This document shows positions 54,313-61,699 of a DNA stretch of 64,000 bases, one piece after another. The position numbers were made by a program, and so were the translations under genes. Source of the DNA: Undibacterium cyanobacteriorum (lineage in GTDB: Bacteria; Pseudomonadota; Gammaproteobacteria; Burkholderiales; Burkholderiaceae_D); the NCBI RefSeq assembly GCF_031326225.1, contig NZ_CP133720.1, positions 3,658,001 to 3,722,000 of the forward strand. The letters are read 5' to 3'. A model generated the notes under the pieces. That model saw only the letters and a program-made list of their open reading frames with translations. It was not told the DNA's origin and did no database searches. Each line of letters opens with the position of its first letter. The first letter of the stretch is position 1.

Positions 54313-54660
54313 TTACTTCTTAGTTGGTGTAGATGCAGCAGACGCGGCTGAAGCAGAAGCTTCTACTTTGGGTGCGTGCTGACGCTTGCCAGATGCTTGA
54401 CCAGTTGCGGCGTCGCGTGGTGAAACCACTGCTGCGCTAGCGGATGCACTAGCAGCTGCACTCGCCGCTGGTTTTGCTGGCGCGCTTGCTGCACTAGCGG
54501 CTGCACTTGCAGCTTTCTCAGCTGGTTTTGCGACTGCTGCTTTAGAAGCTGCGCTCGCTGCTGCAGCCTCTACTTTTGCTGCTGGTGTTTGTGCCATTGC
54601 AGAACCCATGGCGATCGTTGCAACAGCTGCGGACAACATTAATTTGTTGATGAGTTTCAT
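54313..54660 (-). CDS. Small exported Ala/Ser/Pro/Lys-rich low-complexity protein
   Basis: 115 residues. Residues 1-23 look like a signal peptide (ending in SAMA, before QTPAAK). The mature part is nearly all Ala with Ser, Pro and Lys in short runs (AASAASAP type), with a basic KRQHAP patch near the end and no Cys. I do not recognise it. Such proteins are probably extended in solution and may bind the envelope or nucleic acid by charge; neither is shown. An open frame of good length with an AGGATAGA-like site 5-6 nt before the ATG supports a real gene. Confidence 0.65.
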   Translation of the reverse strand: MKLINKLMLSAAVATIAMGSAMAQTPAAKVEAAAASAASKAAVAKPAEKAASAAASAASAPAKPAASAAASASASAAVVSPRDAATGQASGKRQHAPKVEASASAASAASTPTKK

Positions 54661-54959
54661 GATCTATCCTCTAAAATTTCAATGATTAATTTAAGACTAT
54701 TCGGGTAAAGCAATCAGGTATTTTGTTTGTTACTCGTAGTGCTTTGCTACGCCCTTCCACAACGCGAGCAATTTCAAAGCAGTTGACAGGTCCTCCAAAA
54801 TTTCTTGAAAGCACGCTGAGTACTGTTAGGCAATACTTCAAGGCGAGCGTTAAAATACCGACTTCGAAAAGATGAATCAGAAGACAAGTTCTCTCATCTT
54901 TTTATCGCCGTTTTTCAATCCATGGTTTCAGTCCATGGTCTCAATCCAAGAGGAAGCCC

Positions 54960-55286
54960 ATGCAATTTAGTGAAGTCTTAGCCAGTCTAACGAGCATCGA
55001 CCATATCGCCGCAATCGAGTTGTTTTCATCGGAAGATCAAACCACGCCTGTCGCCCGCATTGAAAACAAACCAGGCTCGGCCGGCAGTGTGCGGGTCTAC
55101 CACGCCTTGATCGCCGAGTTTGGTGCGATTAATGTTGCTGCAGCAGAGAAGGGTTTAACGCTGTATGCGGAACACACGGCAGATGCGGTGGCATTTCCTG
55201 GTAAGCATCCGAATATTGATCGCTTAATTCAGTTAAAGGAAACTGGACAAACATTGCAAGCAAAATCGATTGGTATCCAAGTCTAG
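54960..55286 (+). CDS. DUF2322-like small cytoplasmic protein
   Basis: 108 residues without signal peptide or membrane helix. The pattern VARIENKPGSAGSVRVYHAL (~31-50), then LTLYAEHT and GKHPNIDRL (~82-90) matches my recollection of DUF2322; function of the family is not known to me. An AGAGGAAG ribosome site precedes ATG 54960. A small exported protein gene follows after 21 nt on the same strand, so they may be co-transcribed. Confidence 0.75.
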   Translation: MQFSEVLASLTSIDHIAAIELFSSEDQTTPVARIENKPGSAGSVRVYHALIAEFGAINVAAAEKGLTLYAEHTADAVAFPGKHPNIDRLIQLKETGQTLQAKSIGIQV

Positions 55287-55307
55287 ATTCAATACTTCGG
55301 AGTCTTT

Positions 55308-55661
55308 ATGAAACCAAAATCCATCATTTCGGCATTCATACTTTCCACAGTCAGCTTCTTTGCCGGTGCCAAACAAATTGAGAGAACGACGATTCTTCAG
55401 GTTAAGGTCACGCCAGATAGTTATATCGTCGAGTGGCAAACTCTCGTTCCTAGTAGTGGCTTAAAAAGATCTGCAAGTACCACATACAAAACGACAACTG
55501 AATTTTCAAAAGCATTGCAGAATTCAAAGCCTGCCACGCACGTGTGGCTTATTGAATCACCGAATCTCGAGAAAAAACGTTTAAAGGAAGCAACCACTTT
55601 ACTTGAAAATGCCGGGTACAAAGGGAAAATTGGAATGATTGGAAATGAAGTGTTTTACTAG
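55308..55661 (+). CDS. Small exported protein of unknown function
   Basis: 117 residues. The N-terminal ~22 residues look like a signal peptide (FILSTVSFFAGAK). The rest is a soluble, mixed beta/alpha domain of ~95 residues without Cys or recognised motif; it contains a run of Lys/Leu and the segment HVWLIESPN. I cannot assign a family. A CGGAG site stands 8 nt upstream of ATG 55308. Confidence 0.65.
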   Translation: MKPKSIISAFILSTVSFFAGAKQIERTTILQVKVTPDSYIVEWQTLVPSSGLKRSASTTYKTTTEFSKALQNSKPATHVWLIESPNLEKKRLKEATTLLENAGYKGKIGMIGNEVFY

Positions 55662-55748
55662 TGTCAATCAAGGGAATATCAACAGCGAATCGATCGCAAT
55701 AGCGAAAAGCGGTACTCCCTCGAATAAATGCGCTTCGACTTAACGCTT

Positions 55749-57107
55749 TCAGGATCTGCTACTCCACCAACGCGTCCCCCAATAAACAGGCAAACCCGCT
55801 AGTCCCAATACGCTCACCCATAGCAAAGACTCACTACCGATACCGACGCTGACCCACACGATATACAGCATCGCAAAGACAGCAGCGGCGACCAAAAGAC
55901 GTGGGCTCGTGCTTTGTAGTTGTCCGCGCTTCCAGAACACGAACAAGGCCGCCGTGCCGAAGGCGTAGAGCGGCATATTGGCAGCGGTGACCATCACGCT
56001 TAAGAAAGTGAATCCTTGCGCTAGGCTGCGGCTATAGTTCATCAAGATCATCACGCTGGCCAAGGCGGCAGTGAGCACTAATGCGATTGCTGGGGCGCCG
56101 TGACGATTCGATTTCGCCAAGGCAGCCGGGAAGACGCCATGCGATGCCATTGACGCAGTCATTTCGCCGACCAACAAGGTCCAACCATTCAAAGCACCGA
56201 GGCCACTGACGATGACGAACAAGGCAATCCATTGCGACATTTGACCTGGTAGATATCGCTGGAATAAATCGACAAAGGGTGCGCTCGATTGAGCTAATTC
56301 ATTCGACGGCAGTAACAACAGCGGAATCGCCGATACGCCGATGTAGATGAAAGCCGCCAACATGGTGCCGACCATGGTCGCGCGTGGAATCGTCCGTCGT
56401 GGATCGTTCACCTTGCCAGCCGGGATGGTCGCACTCTCAACACCTAACATCGCGAACATGGCGATGGTTGCCGCTGCCGTTGTGCCCGCAAGGCTCGGCG
56501 CTTGCGTCGGTACGTATTGTTGAAACAAGACGGGTTCGAACAGCAAGACATACGCACCCAGTAGCAATACGCCCAACATCGGCATCAGCTTGATGATGAC
56601 GGTGACCATTTGCACGTGGCCCGAAGTGCGCGCACCGAAAATATTGATGGCAACAAAAAACCATATCAAACCTAAAGACGCCGTCGGCGCAAACCAGCTT
56701 GCTTGATTCAAGGTAGGGACGAAACTGCTGAGGTAGCCGACCACGCCGATCGCCACCGTGGCATTGGTAATCCAAATCGAGACCCAGTAAGACCATAAAG
56801 CAAAAAAGCTCGCCAACTCGCCAACACCCTTGCGCCATGGAGCGCTGGGCAGCTCTCCTTCGTTAGGAATAAACGCGCGTCGAAAATAGGCATAAGGGCC
56901 ATCGTCTTGTGGAAAGGCGCGCGCCAGATTCGCGAACACCAATGCGATCATCACACAACCGAGTAACGTCACTGCCCATCCTAAGAAAGCATTCCATCCA
57001 TACGGCGCCAACGAGGCAGGTAACATGAAAATGCCCATGCCGATGATGTTACCGATGATCAGCGCCGTGCACATCCAAAAGCCTAGCGGTTTAGTTTGGT
57101 CGGACAT
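55749..57107 (-). CDS. APC family amino acid permease/antiporter
   Basis: 452 residues with twelve hydrophobic helices. The helix-1 signature IIGNIIGMGIFMLPASLAPY (~17-36), with the GxG-type unwound segment that binds the amine, and the following YAYFRRAF (~72) are those of the APA (amino acid/polyamine antiporter) branch. Substrate is unassigned; arginine/agmatine, putrescine/ornithine or cadaverine/lysine types share this length. It is downstream of the Rieske oxygenase gene on the same strand, separated by a repeat-filled gap. Confidence 0.88.
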   Translation of the reverse strand: MSDQTKPLGFWMCTALIIGNIIGMGIFMLPASLAPYGWNAFLGWAVTLLGCVMIALVFANLARAFPQDDGPYAYFRRAFIPNEGELPSAPWRKGVGELASFFALWSYWVSIWITNATVAIGVVGYLSSFVPTLNQASWFAPTASLGLIWFFVAINIFGARTSGHVQMVTVIIKLMPMLGVLLLGAYVLLFEPVLFQQYVPTQAPSLAGTTAAATIAMFAMLGVESATIPAGKVNDPRRTIPRATMVGTMLAAFIYIGVSAIPLLLLPSNELAQSSAPFVDLFQRYLPGQMSQWIALFVIVSGLGALNGWTLLVGEMTASMASHGVFPAALAKSNRHGAPAIALVLTAALASVMILMNYSRSLAQGFTFLSVMVTAANMPLYAFGTAALFVFWKRGQLQSTSPRLLVAAAVFAMLYIVWVSVGIGSESLLWVSVLGLAGLPVYWGTRWWSSRS

Positions 57108-57155
57108 GGAGGTTCCGTTTCAGAATAAGAGATCGTGATGAGATGCAACGTGTAG

Positions 57156-57175
57156 GCTGGGCTGCAATGCCCAGC
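57156..57175. repeat. REP-like hairpin, unit 1 (inverse orientation)
   Basis: Stem GCTGGGC / GCCCAGC with a 6-nt loop, preceded by GTAGG. It is related to the two units downstream but runs in the opposite direction. Confidence 0.6.
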
Positions 57176-57233
57176 GTCCAGAGGACGAATGTTTGGTTGG
57201 GATTCATTTCATGCGGCGCGATTCTGTCCTTTA

Positions 57234-57266
57234 TGTTGGGCTTCGCTTTGCTCAGCACCAACCTAC
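57234..57266. repeat. 33-bp REP-like repeat, copy A
   Basis: Reads TGTTGGGCTTCGCTTTGCTC... and ends CACCAACCTAC. The GTTGG and CCAAC ends are complementary, making a small hairpin. Differs from copy B by two bases. Confidence 0.8.
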
Positions 57267-57305
57267 GGCGTTGCTTCTGCATTATTGTCGACATCGCGTT
57301 TATTT

Positions 57306-57338
57306 TGTTGGGCTTCGCTTGGCTCAGCGCCAACCTAC
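57306..57338. repeat. 33-bp REP-like repeat, copy B
   Basis: Direct repeat of the unit 72 nt upstream with two differences (GCTTGGCTCAGCG against GCTTTGCTCAGCA). It ends six nt before the stop of the Rieske oxygenase gene. Confidence 0.8.
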
Positions 57339-57343
57339 ATTCT

Positions 57344-58420
57344 TTATTTTTGCTGGGCATACGCACGTCGCAACAGATTATGAAAATGCCACACGCCGCT
57401 TTCACGTTTAGGATTAAGGCGCCCTGCTTCATACACGCCAGAGGCTAAACCTCGCTGCACTTGCTCGCAAATGGCGATATCTTCGGCTTGAATCTCATCA
57501 CTGAAAGCTTGCTCGCTGGCAGCCCTCGCTTGCACCTCAGGATCATCGGTATAGTAATAGTCGAACTCCACCACACAACGCTCATGGCCGAGCGGAATAA
57601 TGCGATTAGTTTGCAAACGGCCCGGCGTGATATTCAGCATGACATTGGGGTACACGAAGTAGTAATAGGCGTGCCCATCACCGTAAATACCTTCATTGTT
57701 ACGCAGGGGAGAATGCTGCAAGGAATACCAAGCAAAGAGCTCGGTATCGTAGACACGGTAATCCAATACTTTGGACAACCCCGGATGCACATACGGTAAG
57801 TGATAGCCTTCGAGGAAATTATCGACATAGACTTTCCAATTACAGGCGAGCTCGTATGAATCACGTTTAGCGAAACGCATGGTCGATAAATCGTGTGGCA
57901 CGATGCGTTCGGCGATGCCAGCATACACTTCATCGAACGCGGGCACATCCGAACTTAAGGCGACGAATACCAAGCCGTTCCATTCATGCACCCGAACATC
58001 ATTGAGCCGGATGGTGCCGACATCAAACTGCTGCGCCCCCTGCATCTCGGTAGCGCTGCGCAGTTGCCCATCGAGACTATAAGTCCAACCATGGTATGCA
58101 CATTGCAAGCTCTTGGCCGCCGAGCCTTTGCAAGTCGCAATCGGCCCCGCACGATGCTTGCACACATTGTAGAAAGCACGCAGTTGCCCATCTTGATGAC
58201 GCACGATCAAAATCGGTTTATTCGCGATTTGGCAAACCACGTGGTCACCGGTGTGACGTAAATCGCCAGCATGAGCGGCGAGTTGCCAAGTCTTGGCAAA
58301 CACTTGCTCTTGCTCGACCGCGAGCCATTGGGAATCTTTATAAAAATCAGCGTGCAAAGCCACCGCCACATCGAGCGGTAATTCGGTACACATTTCAGCC
58401 AAGGTTTTCGTTGCAGGCAA
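57344..58420 (-). CDS. Rieske non-heme iron oxygenase, alpha subunit (ring-hydroxylating / GbcA-like)
   Basis: 358 residues from TTG 58420, which has an excellent GGAGGAG ribosome site; no ATG fits better. The Rieske [2Fe-2S] ligands CKH-x15-18-CAYH (CKHRAGP at ~87, QCAYHGWTY at ~107) and the catalytic iron-site segment DNFLEGYHLPYVH (~197-209) are intact, with a further acid in the EDIAICE region (~318). It resembles quaternary-amine demethylase/choline monooxygenase types more than aromatic dioxygenases. No reductase or ferredoxin is encoded near it, so electrons must come from elsewhere. Substrate is not assigned. Confidence 0.88.
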   Translation of the reverse strand: MPATKTLAEMCTELPLDVAVALHADFYKDSQWLAVEQEQVFAKTWQLAAHAGDLRHTGDHVVCQIANKPILIVRHQDGQLRAFYNVCKHRAGPIATCKGSAAKSLQCAYHGWTYSLDGQLRSATEMQGAQQFDVGTIRLNDVRVHEWNGLVFVALSSDVPAFDEVYAGIAERIVPHDLSTMRFAKRDSYELACNWKVYVDNFLEGYHLPYVHPGLSKVLDYRVYDTELFAWYSLQHSPLRNNEGIYGDGHAYYYFVYPNVMLNITPGRLQTNRIIPLGHERCVVEFDYYYTDDPEVQARAASEQAFSDEIQAEDIAICEQVQRGLASGVYEAGRLNPKRESGVWHFHNLLRRAYAQQK

Positions 58421-58797
58421 AACTCACTCCTCCATGCTAGTGCGCTCAATTCCGAGCACTGAGCACGATACATGATTCAACAATACAAATATAAAAATAG
58501 CGAGATCACACTCTCACATAGCACTTTTACATAACACTTCTGCACTTTAAGCTAAGTTTAAGAAAGCCAATGCATGATGTATCTCAAGACGCTTGCATGA
58601 CCATAACTCAAACTAGATCTTGATGTGAATGAATGTCGTATTTCGGCTACTTCGGGACAAGAAAAATCCTTCAGATGCACTAAGAGGTGCGAAGAGGACC
58701 GAGATGAAACGAAACCTTGCCACCAAGATGACAGTAGAACTCAGATCAGCAAGCACCGAAATGAGCGAGACAACGAACATTTAACTCGGAGGCTGTT
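58421..58797. other. Divergent intergenic region, oxygenase / cytochrome b561
   Basis: 377 nt without a credible gene. It holds the PmrA/QseB-type box at 58546-58562 and the CGGAGG ribosome site of the cytochrome gene at its right edge. Confidence 0.6.
58546..58562 (+). promoter_or_regulatory. PmrA/QseB-type binding box (TTTAAG repeat)
   Basis: TTTAAGCTAAGTTTAAG is a direct repeat of TTTAAG with a 5-nt spacer, meeting the HTTAAK-N5-HTTAAK pattern of PmrA/BasR and QseB-type OmpR-family regulators. It lies ~235 nt before the cytochrome b561/QseB-like/QseC-like operon, so autoregulation is plausible; it could instead act on the divergent oxygenase gene. Confidence 0.5.
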
Positions 58798-59583
58798 ATG
58801 AACGAAACACCATTCAACCCCAACGTAGAATCACCCGCTACACAAGAAGCAAGCAAGCAAACAAGCCAGGGCATGCGTCCCGTGCTGATTTGGGATGTTC
58901 CTGTGCGACTCGTGCATTGGCTCATGGCCCTCAGTTTTACGGGAGCTTATCTCACTTCTGAGGCCGACGACTGGCGTTGGTTGCATGTGAGCTTGGGCTA
59001 CACGATGATGGGACTCATTGTTTTCCGCGCCCTGTGGGGCTTTATCGGCAGTCGGCATGCACGTTTCACTTCGTTTATCAAAGGGCCTACCGAAGTCTTC
59101 GCTTATTTGAAATCGCTGGTATCCGGTCGTGCTCAGCACTACGCTGGTCATAACCCGGCAGGTGCGATTGCCATTCTCGCCTTACTGATCTTAGGATTCA
59201 TTCAAACTAGTACGGGGCATCTGTTATATCAAGATCTTGCTGGTGAATGGATGGAAGAAGTACACGAAGCCTTGGCGGCGGTTCTGCTTGGCGTGGTGTT
59301 GGTTCACATCGCGGGCGTATTCATCTCGAGTCACTTGCACCGCGAGAACTTAATCAAGGCCATGTTCACAGGACGTAAGCGCGCTGATCAAAAAGTCGCC
59401 ATTCATAGCCATTGGCGCAGCATAGGATTGCTCGTATTATTGATGGTCAGCGCCTTTTGGACCTATCAGTTACAGGACCAGTTGCAGCATCAATCAAAAA
59501 ATACAGCAAACGACGGAAAAACCGCAACGACCGAATCGCATGCCACAACAAAACAAGGCAAGCACGAGGATGACGATGATTAA
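58798..59583 (+). CDS. Cytochrome b561-type membrane protein
   Basis: 261 residues. After ~28 polar residues come four membrane helices: ~35-55, ~61-79, ~121-141 and ~157-181. His residues at helix ends (LVHWLMA, LHVSLGY, GSRHARF, EEVHEA and VHIAGVF) are suited to bind two b hemes, as in the cytochrome b561 family. It probably passes electrons between quinone and a periplasmic partner. The C-terminal tail is Gln/Lys/Asp-rich (ends in DDDD) after the last helix. It is the first gene of a unit with the two-component pair, the regulator starting 27 nt later. Confidence 0.88.
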   Translation: MNETPFNPNVESPATQEASKQTSQGMRPVLIWDVPVRLVHWLMALSFTGAYLTSEADDWRWLHVSLGYTMMGLIVFRALWGFIGSRHARFTSFIKGPTEVFAYLKSLVSGRAQHYAGHNPAGAIAILALLILGFIQTSTGHLLYQDLAGEWMEEVHEALAAVLLGVVLVHIAGVFISSHLHRENLIKAMFTGRKRADQKVAIHSHWRSIGLLVLLMVSAFWTYQLQDQLQHQSKNTANDGKTATTESHATTKQGKHEDDDD

Positions 59584-59610
59584 GATGAAGACAAAATCCA
59601 AGAGCGTGAT

Positions 59611-60291
59611 ATGCGCATCCTTCTCGTAGAAGATGATTCCATCCTCGGTGATGGGCTACAAAGCGGCTTACGCCAATGCGGCTTCGTGGTCGATTGGGTG
59701 CGCGATGGCGTGGCTGCTGAATACGAGCTACGTAGCCATGCAAGCGGAGAAAAAATCTATGCTGCCGCAGTGCTCGATCTTGGTTTGCCTCGTGCAGAAG
59801 GGTCGCAAGTATTGAAAAACATTCGGCAGCATGGTGTTCAGACACCCGTCTTAATTTTGACGGCACGTGATAGCGTTTCCGACAAACTCACGAGCTTCGA
59901 TTCTGGGGCCGATGACTATGTCGTGAAGCCAGTCGATTTACTCGAACTTGCAGCGCGCTTGCATGCGCTGATACGACGTTCGCACGGACAAACTCAGAAC
60001 AAAATTCGATTACAGGATCTTGAAATTGATATCCCGAGTCGACAAGCCAAATTGAATGGGCAAGAGTTGAACCTAAGTGCTCGTGAATTCGATGTCCTAC
60101 ATGCTTTAATGCTCAACGCAGATCGGGTTCTATCACGGGAGCAAATTGAGAAAAATCTTTACTCTTGGGGGCATGAAGTCGAAAGCAATACCGTTGAAGT
60201 GTATGTTCACAAACTCAGAAAAAAACTGGGTAACCAGTTGATCCACACGGTGCGCGGAGTCGGCTATTTGATGCGCAAAGAGACTTCGTAG
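59611..60291 (+). CDS. OmpR-family response regulator (QseB/PmrA-like)
   Basis: 226 residues. Receiver domain 1-120 with Asp56 in AAAVLDLGLP as phospho-acceptor, then a winged-helix DNA-binding domain at ~128-222 (LNLSAREFDVLHALM, EVESNTVEVYVHKLRKKLG, VRGVGYLMRKE). Fully intact. It follows the cytochrome gene and precedes its sensor kinase by 10 nt. The upstream direct repeat of TTTAAG fits the binding rule of this subfamily, so it likely controls its own operon. Confidence 0.94.
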   Translation: MRILLVEDDSILGDGLQSGLRQCGFVVDWVRDGVAAEYELRSHASGEKIYAAAVLDLGLPRAEGSQVLKNIRQHGVQTPVLILTARDSVSDKLTSFDSGADDYVVKPVDLLELAARLHALIRRSHGQTQNKIRLQDLEIDIPSRQAKLNGQELNLSAREFDVLHALMLNADRVLSREQIEKNLYSWGHEVESNTVEVYVHKLRKKLGNQLIHTVRGVGYLMRKETS

Positions 60292-60301
60292 AGACAAAAG
60301 C

Positions 60302-61684
60302 ATGCGTCCAACATCCTCCCCATCAATGCAGAAACGATTAACGCTGATTCTGTTGACAGCGCTGAGCCTAATCTGGGTATTGACTACCCTCTTGGTGTGG
60401 CGCGACGCGAGTCACGAAACGGATGAAATATTAGATGGGCACTTAGCGCAAGCGGCAGCGCTCTTGGTGGTCCAGCAAGCCAGCGATTTTGTCGATCAGG
60501 AACAATCTATCAAAACGCCTTTACTGCATCAGGATGCGCCGCGCGTCATGTATCAAGTTTTTCACGAGGGCAAACTAAGCTTACGCTCAGAAAACGCACC
60601 ACGCACTGCGATTCTCCCCTTACATTCCACGGCAAAACCGAGTTACAGTAATATTCGTTTTGAACAAAACGATTGGCGCTTATTTGCGACCCAAGGTGCA
60701 GAACAAGATGTGGTGGTCTACGTCGCCGAAAAGCAAAGCGCTCGTGCAGAAATTCTCCATGCCTTAATGCGTAGCTTAACGCTGCCCATGCTGCTTGCCT
60801 TGCCACTGCTGGCACTCAGCATTTGGTTTGCCGTTCGTTATGGGCTGAACCCTCTGCGAGAACTCAGTCAGCACTTGCAGACACGCCAGGCAGGTAATCT
60901 GGCGCAGATCAGCCTCACTACCTCGCAACAAGAAATTGAACCGGTCTTGGAAGCGCTGAACGATCTGCTTCAAAAGAACGCCAAACTGCTGGCATCTGAA
61001 CAGGCGTTCACTTCCAATGCTGCGCATGAACTCAAAACACCGATCGCCGCCATCCGCATGCAGGCACAGGTTGCGGCTGTCGCGGAAGATCAACAAGACC
61101 GGCAACACGCTTTAAGCCAGCTACAAGTCGCCTGTGATCGCGCCAATAGAACCATCGAACAACTGTTGACGCTGGCGCGCATCGAACAGACAGGGCTTGC
61201 GCTCGACGAGCCGATTAATTTTGCTGATTTGGTACGCGAGGCACTCAGTGAGATGGCCATCGCCGCGATCGAAAAGCAGCAACAGATGGGCTTCGAACAG
61301 CAATGTGAGCCATGCCTCACCAGAGGCAATTCCACCCTACTCAAAATTTTACTGCGCAACCTCATCGACAATGCAGTCCGATACTGCCCGGCGCGGGCAA
61401 ACATCGCGCTTTCGCTCACCTGCAATGAGCAAGAACTCCACTTTCAAATTGAAGATGATGGGCCTGGTCTGAGCGAGACAGAACTACAAAAGATCGGCGA
61501 ACGCTTTTATCGCGTCTTAGGCAATGAAGCGAGCGGCACTGGTTTAGGATGGTCGATTATCCGCCGCATCGCCGAAGTACACCAAATACAAGTCGCCATT
61601 GCACGTGCCAAACCTGAAGGTGGCTTGCGCATAGAACTCAAACTACCGGCGCAAACCCAGCAAAATCGGTCATCACTGCACTAG
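60302..61684 (+). CDS. Sensor histidine kinase (QseC-like), partner of the preceding regulator
   Basis: 460 residues. Two membrane helices (~11-32 and ~157-178) flank a periplasmic sensor region of ~120 residues. After a HAMP-like linker comes HisKA with His242 in AAHELKTPIAAIR and a HATPase domain with the N-box NLIDNAVRYCP and DDGPGL and GTGLGWSIIRR Gly boxes. All catalytic signatures are present. ATG 60302 is used; an in-frame ATG at 60326 (MQKRLTLIL) is an alternative. It should phosphorylate the regulator encoded 10 nt upstream. The signal is not readable. Confidence 0.94.
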   Translation: MRPTSSPSMQKRLTLILLTALSLIWVLTTLLVWRDASHETDEILDGHLAQAAALLVVQQASDFVDQEQSIKTPLLHQDAPRVMYQVFHEGKLSLRSENAPRTAILPLHSTAKPSYSNIRFEQNDWRLFATQGAEQDVVVYVAEKQSARAEILHALMRSLTLPMLLALPLLALSIWFAVRYGLNPLRELSQHLQTRQAGNLAQISLTTSQQEIEPVLEALNDLLQKNAKLLASEQAFTSNAAHELKTPIAAIRMQAQVAAVAEDQQDRQHALSQLQVACDRANRTIEQLLTLARIEQTGLALDEPINFADLVREALSEMAIAAIEKQQQMGFEQQCEPCLTRGNSTLLKILLRNLIDNAVRYCPARANIALSLTCNEQELHFQIEDDGPGLSETELQKIGERFYRVLGNEASGTGLGWSIIRRIAEVHQIQVAIARAKPEGGLRIELKLPAQTQQNRSSLH

Positions 61685-61699
61685 CGACTATTTTGAGCA

